From Pratylenchus scribneri (Eukaryota; Nematoda; Chromadorea; Rhabditida; Pratylenchidae): DNA of 64,000 bases. The stretch is taken from assembly GCA_030063045.1 (NCBI GenBank), contig JAQSEB010000021.1:434001-498000 (forward strand), given 5' to 3'. The translations under genes and the position numbers were made by a program. This document shows positions 49,201 through 59,955 of the stretch, in pieces. The notes under the pieces were generated by a model, which did no database searches, was not told the DNA's origin, and saw only the letters and a list, made by a program, of their open reading frames with translations. Every line of letters begins with the position of its first letter. Position 1 is the stretch's first letter.

Positions 49201-50022
49201 TTTATGCTTCGATTTTGACTCATCCTTTTGCTGTTGGCTAGTTAATAAAATTTCTGGCGGAATGTCTCCAAATCCCAGTTGAGGGGAATTAATTTCTTGA
49301 TGGGATGAATCAGCTTTATTCTTTTCAATTCGAATTTGAACAGGATTTTCTACTTCAGCAAATTTTGGAACTGCTTCTTCCCTTTCTCGGGGAATGAAAT
49401 AGGCTCCTTGGCTGCTACTTTCCTCTTCCATTTGTTCGGCATTATGAATTGCATCTTTTTTAGTCCCATATTCATCGCGCATAAAATCCGGCAAAAAAGC
49501 TAAGGCTTCCTTTTCGTCCAAACCTTCATTAGAAATTAGTGTATCGGATGGATGATGTGAAACTGACAAATTGGAAAAGATATCTGGTAGAGCATGATAA
49601 TCTGTGACACTGCTTGGGGGTTGAAATTCAGATGGATTTGAAATGGATTGATGAGGCTGACGAAATTCAGGCGAAGGTGGACGAGGAATGAATGGAGGTG
49701 CTCCGGGATTTAGTATAGCTAAAAATGAAAATAAAATGATTGTTTTGTCTATAGTGTGATGAAAATATAATTCACACTTTTTCCATAAAAGACCTATTTA
49801 TTTTATATTTACATTTTCTTGGCAGCCTTTCCATTGAAAAACCGAAATGGAACAGAATTAGCATCAACATCCATTTTTGAATGAATTGTGGCAAATAATT
49901 CATTTTTGTTGAATGATTGAAAATATCTGAAAAAATTGAGAAAAATGAAACAATATAGATAAAAGGAAGTAGTATATATATTAGAAAAGGTTATTATTTT
50001 TTAACAACAAAATAGTTTTATT

Positions 50023-50250
50023 TCTAATAAATCAGAAACCAGTTTTGCTCCCCATAAAGTTTCTACCATTTTATAGATCTCATCGAGACACATCGATTGG
50101 TATATAATTAGTCAAGTTTTGGCCCAAAATTACAATGTTAAACCTTTTAAACCATATTATCTATTTGGGATTTTAAACTCTTTAATTTCGGGAATCGATA
50201 AATCTCGAAGGAGGTTTATGGGGACTAAAACCGATTTCTAATTTATTAGA
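50023..50250. repeat. Foldback element upstream of paralogue C
   Basis: Arms AATAAATCAGAAACCAGTTTT at the left and the reverse complement AAAACCGATTTCTAATTTATT at the right enclose CTCATCGAGACACATCGATTGG. The right-hand copy of the inner motif is more decayed. Confidence 0.6.
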
Positions 50251-50449
50251 AGTCAAAACTCTTTTGTTGGTAAAAAATGATTTTGTTGGTAAAAAAATAT
50301 TTTCTATTAGAGAATTTAAGTAAAAATATAATACCCAAATATTAAATAATATGTAAAATGGACCAAGGAAAAATAAAAACCAAAAATCCGAAATAGGCCG
50401 GGAAATTTAAAAGAAAATTTGATAGTGCCTAAATTGAAGCATTACGAGG

Positions 50450-50710
50450 GAACATTGGGGCGAATTTCTTAATTTTGATGCTGGCATTTATTGATGGAAA
50501 TGGACAAAATTGGCCATCTAACTCAATTTAACTGAGAGGAGAAAGAAGCGAGATGAGGTATTTTGTAGGATTTAGCAAGTATAGAGGGAAACGATAGAGG
50601 TCCCTCATTATATAAAAAATTGCGCAAACGCTTTTAGCAAATCACATGGATCAGTCATACACCATAAAATGCCCAAAATAAATAGCGCCAAATTATGGAA
50701 AATATTGAAT
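50450..50710 (-). promoter_or_regulatory. Conserved upstream block, paralogue C
   Basis: Shared with 60270-60560 upstream of D are GATGCTGGCA, TTTATTGAT, ATTGGCCATCT/ATTGCCCATCTCACT, ATTTTGTAG and CATACACCATAAAATG. About 0.7 kb separates the block from the start codon. Conservation between diverged paralogues could reflect shared promoter function or simply common descent. Confidence 0.4.
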
Positions 50711-50909
50711 AGAATTGCAATGGAAAAAGAAAGGAAAACGACTTATCGCACTTTTTTTCTTTCAGGATGAAGCTGTGAATTTTGGATTGAACAATTTTAA
50801 ATCATTTTTTTATTTTCTACGGAATATTGAGCCAATGCTTTTCCATTCATTTTAAAGAGTAATACTTTCCTTTTCTGGCGCAAAATACTATTGGTTGTCA
50901 GGTGCTATG

Positions 50910-51320
50910 TCGATTCCCGAATAGTGCAAATGTGGGCTTTTCGATTTATAATAAATCAGAAACAGGTTTTAGACCCTACAAATAAAGATTTGTAGGGTCT
51001 AAAACCTGTTTCTGATTTATTATAAATCTAAACTTATACCTTTTTGTATAGATCTCATCGAGACGAATCGATGGTGTATAATTGTCATAGTTTGGTTACA
51101 AAATTAAAGAGTTTTAAACCAAAAACTTAAAAATATGGTTTAAACGGTTTAACTATTTCATTTTTGGCTTAAAACTGAAATTTTATATACCAATCGATGC
51201 GTCTTGATGAGATCTACAAAATGGTATAAGATTTATGGGGTCTAAAACCGGTTTCTGATTTATTATAAGTCGAAAAACCCACATTTGCACGGTCATTTGC
51301 TTATTCGGGAATTGCCCCCG
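50910..51320. repeat. Foldback element with an internal perfect 40-bp hairpin
   Basis: Outer arms share GATTCCCGAATA, GTGCAAATGTGGG and TTTATAATAAATCAGAAAC. Within the left side, 50944-50983 and 50988-51027 are perfect 40-bp inverted copies around a 4-nt loop (aaag). Inner copies of the CTCATCGAGACG-type motif lie at about 51055 and 51190. Confidence 0.8.
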
Positions 51321-51887
51321 TACGGGTTATCACATTGCTCACTTAAATTTTACAGAAAATTATCTTAAAATGTACAGAAAATTCACTTATTAGATAATAC
51401 TTCACTTTACAGTTTTGATTATAAAATCAAAAAGATTTGGGATAAAATGAATTAGATTTTTGATTGGTTTTTTTTATAAAATTTCAATTTCAAAGCGATA
51501 TAAATTGTTTAAACTTGAATGTTTAAACTAGTTTATCAAATTTTGAAACGAATCAAATCTGACAAGAATTAGCATTTTTCCGATTGAATTGACTATGTTT
51601 AATCGTATGCCATAAATTAATGCTCTAGATTGTCTATTAAGTGAGATTTGGCCATTCAAAAAATTTGCCAAGCAAAAATGTTTCTCAGTTGATTGCCCTA
51701 AAAATCCTTATCGTCTTCAACATTGTACTCAATATTATAAATTTTTTAAAATAATTTCAACTTTTATAATATTTAATTTATATGAAAAATAAAATATAAA
51801 TGAGGGAAAATTTTTTAAATACTTCAAAATTTTTCAAAAATTCACTGAATATTCCTTCACAATTTCTTTTATTTTCCATTGTCATTT

Positions 51888-54800
51888 TTAACCATGTTTA
51901 TACCTCTTCTCTAATTCTTCCTCATAGTAATTTTTAATGAACATCAATCGGTTTTTATATTCACCTTTATTTGGATTTTCACCGACAACAGAATTCATGA
52001 AATCTTTATCGTTTTCATATTTTATACTGCGTCCTACAATATCATTTTCCTCAACAACCTTATCAATTGCCTCAATTATCTTAAATTTTTATGCATATTT
52101 TAAATAGCAGGTAGAGACTTCTTTTGAATTTCCTTATCAGATCAACTTTTAAAAATTTCCTTTGTCAAAAACTATTGTACAAATATAAAACCCTTCAATG
52201 GATTTGAAAATGCAAAAATTTAAGACTAACAAATTTGGAAAAATGGTTTCTAAATATGTCTTTATTCGTTTTTGGCCATCATTTTTTTTGGCAAGTTACA
52301 TATTTTGTATCATTTTGATATCAAAATTCTCAATAGAATTTGTTTAATCCAAATATATAAGAATTTGGTTAATTGTTTGAAATATTATGCTTAGGCGGTT
52401 AATTTTTTAAAATTTTTTGAAAATCTAACCTTCATCATTTCATCCAGAATGCTTGGCTCAATTGCTACAATTTGGTCAAAAGTAGTCTTTATTTCGGCCC
52501 TTATATCCAATTCCAATACGATAAATTTTTCCATTAAATTTTTTTTTCTATATAAATGATATTGGAGTATCAGCAGGGATTTAGGTCGAAATCTATTAAA
52601 AAAAAAGAAATTTTTATACGGAAAAATTATATTATTTTCTGTCTTATAAATAACTATACATTATTAGATTCTGGCTTAAAGTTAGTTTAAAATTAAATTT
52701 GAATGTTAAATAATTTTAATTTATCTCAATAATTTTTCGAAATGTAAATTTATGGATAAATTAATTAAATTTCAAAAATAATGGGAGTAAAATCCCAATT
52801 AATATAAGCCAAAATAAGGCTTTGGACAGCTACTTTTAACTAAAGCAATTTTCACTGATTTTAATATCAAAGTAAAAGAGCCAAATTAGAGTTCGTCGAA
52901 TGTTACAGCATTCACATAAATTGGATGAAAATTTAAAATGTTAAAAATATAAAATTGGAGTAAATATTATAACTATAATTACGAAATAATATTTTTTCTA
53001 ATGGGATTATGATTATTAATTATCATTATTTTATTTAATATATTTTTTTATTTTTTGCGCACCTGTCCTTGCTAATTATAAACCAATATTTATCATAGAT
53101 TGATTTCAAATATGGTAATGCATATTTCTCCCTTTTTTCAATTTTTAGCAGCATATTTATGCTCTTAATCCAATCTGTGATATGGTTAAATGCATCAAAC
53201 ATAGAATTCTTTACATCAGTTGAAAATTTTGTTGATGATTCTATGAGATCGTACAATTCGTTGATTTCTGACTTTTGTTTTGCTAATCGTTCATCAGCAT
53301 ATTCTTCTTCTGAAAATTATTTTTTTTACAATTTTTATTGATGAAAATAAATTTTAATGTATATTTTTTAAGAAAATTTTTCAAAAATTAATTCAAAATT
53401 TTTGCCACTAGAATTTTTTAATGAAAAATTGAAATTCCAAACATTAATTTTTACCTGATAAATCGAATACCTTCTCGGCCAATTTATCATTCTCAACATT
53501 GCTAAGCAATTGCAAATTTCGTTTTTCCTCCTCATAATATTCATAAAATTGCACCCAAATTTCATTAAATTGTAGTTCTAAGTCTTTTGGCAACCAATTT
53601 GACAGGCGGCCAATTCCTTCGAGCACCATTTGATCCCATACTTCGGGTAATTCATCCACTCCGACCATATTGAAATGAAATGCTTCCCGTAATGCTTCAT
53701 TCAATTCTTGTTTGAAAAATTTTCCAAAAGTTTCTATTTGTTCAGCTGGATTTTCTATTTCATTCTTTTTCCGCTCTAGCCATTTCATTTCTTCTTAAAG
53801 AAAAATTATTTTATAATTTCAAATATTGAATATCGACATCAATTAATAATTAATCATTTAAAAGATTTTTAATCTAATTAATTTAAAAATTCTATATGGC
53901 ATTTAAATATATAACTTAAAGACATTTTATGTATTCTGCAGGATGGCCAATATCTTATTAATTTTTCAATCTATTAATCAAAGTTATTAATAAAAAATAT
54001 ACCAAAATTATATTATATTTATTAAAATAATAGAGGAAATAAATTTAAAAATTTATTATGTTAAATTACCTTGAAATTAATGAATAAAAATTTTTTACTT
54101 ACTTTCCGCTAATTCATCGAAACATTTTAACTTTTGATACGCTATTGGATTCAATGTACTGTAAAATATAGCAAGATGGGTTTTTAAAAATTTCTAATAT
54201 AATTTAGACTATTAATATTAATGCATAACGTATCCGTCGATGAGTAAAATTTATTATTACATCAAGCCAATTATAAAAATTCCATTATTATTAATCGCTC
54301 TCACTCAAACATTTTATTCATCATATCATATTTTGTATCATAATTAACATAAAATTGAAAATAATTCACCTTACAAACATTTGTAATTTTGTTTTACAAA
54401 CATTTGTAATTTTGTTTTACAAACGTGTTTTACAAATTTTTGTACTAATGTTTTACAAACATTTGTAATTTTGTTTTACAAACATTTGTAATTTTGTTTT
54501 TACAAACAATTGTAATAATGTTTTACAAAATTTGTAATTCTGTTTTTACAAACATTTGTAATAATGTTTTACAAACTTTTGTACTAATGTTACAAACATT
54601 TGTAATTTTGTTTTACAAACATTTGTAATTTTGTTTTTACAAATATTTGTAATTTTGTTTTAAAAACATTTGTAAAAATGTTTTGCAAACATTTGTACTA
54701 ATGTTTTACAAACATTTGAATAATGTTTTACAAATATTTGTACTAATGTTTTACAAACATTTGTAATTATGTTTTACAAACATTTGTAATTATGTTTTAC

Positions 54801-57800
54801 AAACATTTGTAATTATGTTTTACAAACATTTGCAATTTTGTTTTACAAACATTTGTAATTATGTTTTACAAACATTTGTATTGTTTTTACAAACATTTGT
54901 AATTATGTTTTACAAACATTTGTAATTATGTTTTACAAACATTTGTAATTTTGTTTTTACAAACATTTTTAATTTAGTTTTACAAACATTTGTTTGTTTT
55001 TACAAACATTTTTAATTTAGTTTTACAAACATTTGTAATTTTGTTTTACAATATTTGTAATTTTTTTAATAACATTTGCAATTTAGTTTTACAAACATTT
55101 GTAATTATGTTTTACAATATTTGCAATTTTGTTTTTAATAACATTTGTAATTTTGTTTTTAAAAACATTTGTTATTTTGTTTTACAAACATTTGTAATAT
55201 TTTTGCAAACATTGTAATTTGTTTTTATTAACATTTTTAATTTTGTTTTTACAAACATTTCTAATTATTTTATACTAAATTTTATGATTTTGTGTTTTTA
55301 CAAAAATTTATGTTTTTGTTTTGCAAACATTTGTATTTTTGTTTTTACAAACATTTCTGATTTTTTTATACTAACTTTTATGATTTTGTGTTTTTACAAA
55401 AATTTATGTTTTTGTTTTTCAAAATATTTGTGATTTTTTAAATTTTATAAAAATTCAGTATTTGTTCTTTTTCATAAAAATTTTTATGTATATTTTAAAA
55501 TATTTTATTATATCTATTTGCAATTATTTTAAATTTAAATCAAAAATTTAAATTGATTTTCACAATAAAAATAATCTCCCATATTTGCTATGTTTACAAA
55601 TTCTAGAAATTTATCTAACCCCTCTCCCAACTTAAGCTACAATTTTCGAAGCTAGATTGGATAAAAAAAAATAATACTATTCATACCTATAAAAATTATG
55701 ATACAGCAACAATTTTTCCAAAGTGTGTCGCATTGTTTCATTGAATTCCATTTTATCTACTATCTTACCTTCAGCTATATCAGTAATAGCGACGCAGAAA
55801 ATTACACTGTAAAAATTGATGAGAAAAGTACGAGAATTTATTAATTATATTATTACCTAATAAAATTATAGGGTCTTTTTAATTTAAATTGATTCTTCAC
55901 ATAAGATTTCTTCCAATGCTGGTTTAGTATGGTCAACATGACTTCGTATGTAGTCCACAAATATATCAATGGCTTCTTCATTTTTTCCTAAATTTTTTAA
56001 ATTAATTTGAATATACCAAATGACGACTAGCAAATTTTTTCTTGTGATTTATTTAATCTAATTTTATTTATTCAATTTAAATGAAATTACCTGAGTCGTA
56101 TTAATTTTCTCCGTTTCTTTTTCATTATGATTAATTTTTATAAATTCTTTAATCAATGATTTCTGCAACTCATCAATTTTTTCTTTTAGCTCTTTTTTAG
56201 GTATTTCCATATCTAAAAGTGTGTTTGCTGCTATCTTCAAATTATTCTCGAGATTCTTGAACTCTTTCTACATAAAATTTAATTTTTAATATATTCATAA
56301 ATATTAATTAAACCTTGTTTTTATTTTTTGATTTTTTTAATTTTGATATTTCTTCTTTCATTTTTTCCATTTCTTCTTTTAAATCAGTTTTTACCTTTTG
56401 TCCATTCTTCATTAATTCTTTTAGTTTTATAAAATTATTTATTAATTCGATAATTTCATTCTCTTTTTCATTTGGATTCCTATCTTTAATGTCAGCGCGA
56501 AATAGTACGATTTTTTCATTCAACCAATTATTTTCCAATTTCTCCAATTCTTTAAGCTTTTCCTTCAACCTTTTTAATATTTCTTTGATTTGCATGAATT
56601 TTTCAGTTACTTCGACTTTGATCAAAAATTCAATTCCAACAGCAGAAATATTTGATTTGGTTGAAAATTGAAAGGAAGTTTTTATTTTTTTTAAATTAAT
56701 TAATAAAAAAATATTGAAAATTCGCAAGATAATCGTCAGTAAATTTTGTCTGATTATTTTAATTTTTCAATCAAAAGAATCCGATAAGCAAATTTTTTAC
56801 CCGGTGTTGAGGGATTAGGAATGTTTGAATTTTTGGACACATTTATTCCTCCCCCTCCTACTGATCCGCTACTGCCACTTGCATCCCCATGTCCATGTGA
56901 CACATTAGTCGGCGATGTTGCCAATAAACCGGTAGGTTGCAAACTTTCCGCTACCATTTTTTCAGCTTTTTCCATATTTTTCGCAAGCTTATTTTCCACC
57001 GCAACTTTTCTCATTTTCTCCAACTGTTCCTTGTCCCACCGTTCTTTTGCTGCATTCTCAATTCCTTCGCGTATCATTTTGCCCTCCTCCTTTTCCTTCT
57101 CTTTTTGTAATCTTTTTTCTTCTTTTGTATTGACAGCTGCTGCTAAAAAATAATATGTAAGATTTTAGTTCTATAAAGATTTAGTTAATAAGGGAATAAG
57201 CGCTAATCCTTCCCGTGGATTAAAATTTAAATTGGCCAGAATTCATCACTGACAAAATCTGATACCTTTAAGTAAAACATTTCTCTTCCATTTATAATTT
57301 TTTAGGCAGTTTTCTTCAATGCTTTTTTCTGCCTTGTTAAGGTATTTTTTCAATTTAAATAAGTAAAAAGATGTAAAAAAATTTGAATTAAAATTAGCAT
57401 AGATCTGCGCATGGGCTTAATATTTGGACACATGCTCATTTATAAGAAATATTAATTATAATTAGCCAAATTCGAATTTTTCTGCATACATTTTCCCTTC
57501 GATTTCGTAGATTGATGATGCCGGCTTCCTTGCTCATTGGTCATTTCCGATTTTTTCTCATATTCATTACCAACTTTCTCATTTGTTTCCTCTTCATCAT
57601 CCTTAACAAATAATTGTTTATGATGCTGATCAGATTCCAAATCCAATGGACCGTAGCGATTACTTTCCGCATGTTTTTTACTGGCCATTAAATCGTATTC
57701 GTCTGTGTCTTTAATCTTGATTGCATGCGATACACCTTCCACTCTTTCTTTCATCATTCGGGATCCGGAGGAAATTGCCAAAGAGGTTTTTTTCTAAAAT

Positions 57801-59955
57801 ATAATTTTAATATTTTTTTTCAAAAATTGTATTTAAAAGGCATTTCTATTTTCTACCTCAACTTTTGGCAGCTGATGCTTATATGAAGATGGAATGCTTC
57901 CCGCTGATTGGCTGGGTGGACTACTGCTTTTGCCTCCACTTTTGAATTGTTGCTCTTCTGGCTGCTTTGAATGTTGTTGTTTTTCTCTTCGTTTATAGTA
58001 TTTAAATGTAGGTGGTGATTTGGACTCTGTGCCAATCACCAATTTTTCCTTAAAATCATCCTCAAACTTTGTTGTTGACGGCACATCTATTAAAGACATA
58101 TTTTATAAAAAATTATGGATGGAAGAAATTTTAGTAAAATAAAAGTCAATTTTCGATAATAATTTAAAAAAAATTTCAAATCATTTTATACAATTGTTTA
58201 AGTTAATTTCAAACTTTAATCCGAAGTTATTATCAAAATTAGCAGTTTTATCCAATTAGCTTTCACTCAAAAACATTTCTCACTTTTCAAATCACCAACT
58301 TTTAAATTAAAAATTATTGTTTAATTATATCACCTTTACTACCGCTGCTTCCAAACATTTCTTTTTTCAATTTATCTTCGTCAGCATGATGTTTTTCTTT
58401 TATTTCTTTTTTCTGCTGTTTGTTTTCTGTTTTAGGCAATGCCACGGAATTTTTATTAGGATCATCTACGTCCTTCTGCTGCTGTTTTTGCCCTTTATTG
58501 GACGATTTCAGTTCGCTCTCTATAATTTTAAATTTTTCTTTACTATTAAAGAAGTTTATCATGCCTATAGCATTGATAGCATTTAGTAAAATGTAGAAAT
58601 TTTTTCAAAAAATGTAAAATTGAATTTGAATAAATAGCCATTATGATTTCTATGCTTAATTAGACTCGTCACTATGTATCGACTTAATATTTACGATCAT
58701 TTAAATAAGTTGTAACAAACTTGAACCGGAATCTGAAGTTGAATGCATTGTTTCTGGCTGTTTTTCTTCATGAATTACTTTTCTTTTTTCCTCTCTTTCT
58801 CCTTCAATCCCCCCTGAAAATTCATGGCCCAATATGCCAACTTTATTCAATGATGACTTTTCCGCATGCACATTATGTTTTTCATCTTTTATATTTTCTT
58901 TGGTTTTTTCAGGAACTTTATGCTCCGATTTTGACCCATCCTTTTGATGTTGGCTAATTGGTAAAATTTCAGGCGGAAAATTTCCAAATCCCAGTTGAGG
59001 GGAATTAATTTCTTGATGGGATGAATCAGCTTTATTCTTTTCAATTCGAATTTGAAGAGGATTTTCTCCTTCTACTAATTTTGAAACTACTTCTCCCCTT
59101 TCTCGAGGAATGAAATGAGCCATTTGGCTGCCATCTGTTTCTACCTTTTGATCGACATTATCATTAAAGTCATCATCATTTTTGTTTCCAAATTCATCGC
59201 GCATAAAATCGGGCAAAAAGGAGAGTGCTTCATTTTCGTCCAACTCATCTCTTTCGCTTGCAATATTTATGTCAGAATGAGGGTTTGAAGCAGGTAAATT
59301 TGTAAACAAATGCGGTAGGGCATGATATTCATCAGCAATTGTATTGGGAGCAGATTGATGTTGATGAGGCTGATGAAATTCAGGAACAAATTCTGGTGCA
59401 TTGGCATTCAATATTGCTAAAAAAAATTGAAAGAAAGACATTATTTATTAGTCTATATCAGAGCTGTGCCTAGCTCCGACTTAAGCTCCGGCTTCGGCTC
59501 CGGCTCCGCTCCGGAGCCGAAGCCGAAGCCGGAGCTTAAGTCGGAGCTAAAAATTTTGGGTGACTCCGGACTCCGCTCGACTTCGGTTTTTTTTGAGAAA
59601 AATTTTCTTTTTAGAATATTTTTTTATTAAATTTTCATTTTTTAGTGAAGTGAAAATAAAATTAATTTATATGTGAAGATTAAATTTATACTATTTTTCA
59701 AAATTGTTTTCAAAAAAAAATGAGTCGGAGCCAATTTTCCGGCTCCAGTTCCGGAGTTGAAGCCGGAGCAAAAAATTTTGAGAGTCGGAGCCCGGAGCCG
59801 GAGTCGGAGCTAAGAATTATGAAAAGCACAGCTCTGGTCTATAGAGAGATGATTATACATTTTCTTGGTTGGCCATCTTTAGTTGAAAAGCCAAAATGGG
59901 AAAAAATTAGCATTAATAGCATCCATTTTTCAAAGAATTGTGACCAATATTTCAT
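51888..59955 (-). CDS. Paralogue D of the secreted coiled-coil family, intact
   Basis: Fifteen exons join in phase to 1193 codons: 59955-59859, 59416-58721, 58519-58334, 58086-57857, 57793-57490, 57142-56801, 56615-56314, 56267-56091, 55987-55857, 55806-55687, 54158-54103, 53793-53455, 53309-53063, 52592-52430 and 52079-51888. A signal peptide (MKYWSQFFEKWMLLMLIFSH) is followed by a His/Pro/Gln-rich segment. Then come an acidic charged region (EALSFLPDFMRDEFG, FIPRERGE, EINSPQLGFG, PPEIL), KYYKRREKQQ, a Gly/Ser-rich linker at about 590-615, coiled coils at about 510-585 and 620-778, and the helical C-terminal part with VGVDELPEVWDQMVLEGI and LPYLKSIYDKYW. D has an extra intron in the region encoded by exon 2 of C. 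The first intron contains a hAT MITE and the intron before 54158 a 1.1-kb minisatellite. No known domain; function unknown. Confidence 0.8.
54365..55450. repeat. 1.1-kb minisatellite of a 22-24-bp unit in an intron of paralogue D
   Basis: More than 40 imperfect copies of TTTTACAAACATTTGTAATT/ATG-type units are present. The core ACAAACATTTGT is itself a near-palindrome. Units drift towards TTTTTACAAAAATTTATG at the right end. Confidence 0.9.
59459..59836. mobile_element. hAT-type MITE, copy 2 of the GGAGTC-rich family
   Basis: Ends CAGAGCTGTGC and GCACAGCTCTG are perfect inverted repeats. Flanks gtctatat (59451-59458) and gtctatag (59837-59844) match at 7 of 8. The interior includes a 60-bp palindrome of CCGGCTTCGGCTCC-type repeats. 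It lies in the first intron of paralogue D and accounts for that intron being longer than in C. Confidence 0.85.

Larger units (their letters stand above)
40972..49903 (-). pseudogene. Paralogue C of the secreted coiled-coil family, disrupted in one exon
   Basis: Exons run 49903-49813, 49718-48894, 48717-48476, 47992-47704, 47362-47012, 46835-46483, a broken exon 46433-46290 plus 44743-44717, then 44641-44511, 44455-44336, 43606-43551, 43270-42935, 42598-42355, 41940-41757 and 41133-40972. It starts with a signal peptide (MNYLPQFIQKWMLMLILFHF) and a Pro/His-rich segment. The acidic PRERE region, KYYKRREKQQ, coiled coils and the helical C-terminus are as in B and D. All phases match except in the broken exon. 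There a 1.5-kb hAT-like element (44744-46289) interrupts the reading frame, and the exon also shows a small net deletion before the insertion. Read through, the frame stops inside the element. The intact exons downstream suggest that the damage is recent, or that two transcripts are made. The micro-exon 5 of B is absent. Confidence 0.78.
49904..51887. other. Upstream region of paralogue C, with foldbacks and a conserved block
   Basis: The region holds two foldback elements and, at about 50450-50710, a block alignable with the upstream region of paralogue D. No gene is visible. The 3' end of paralogue D lies at 51888. Confidence 0.5.
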
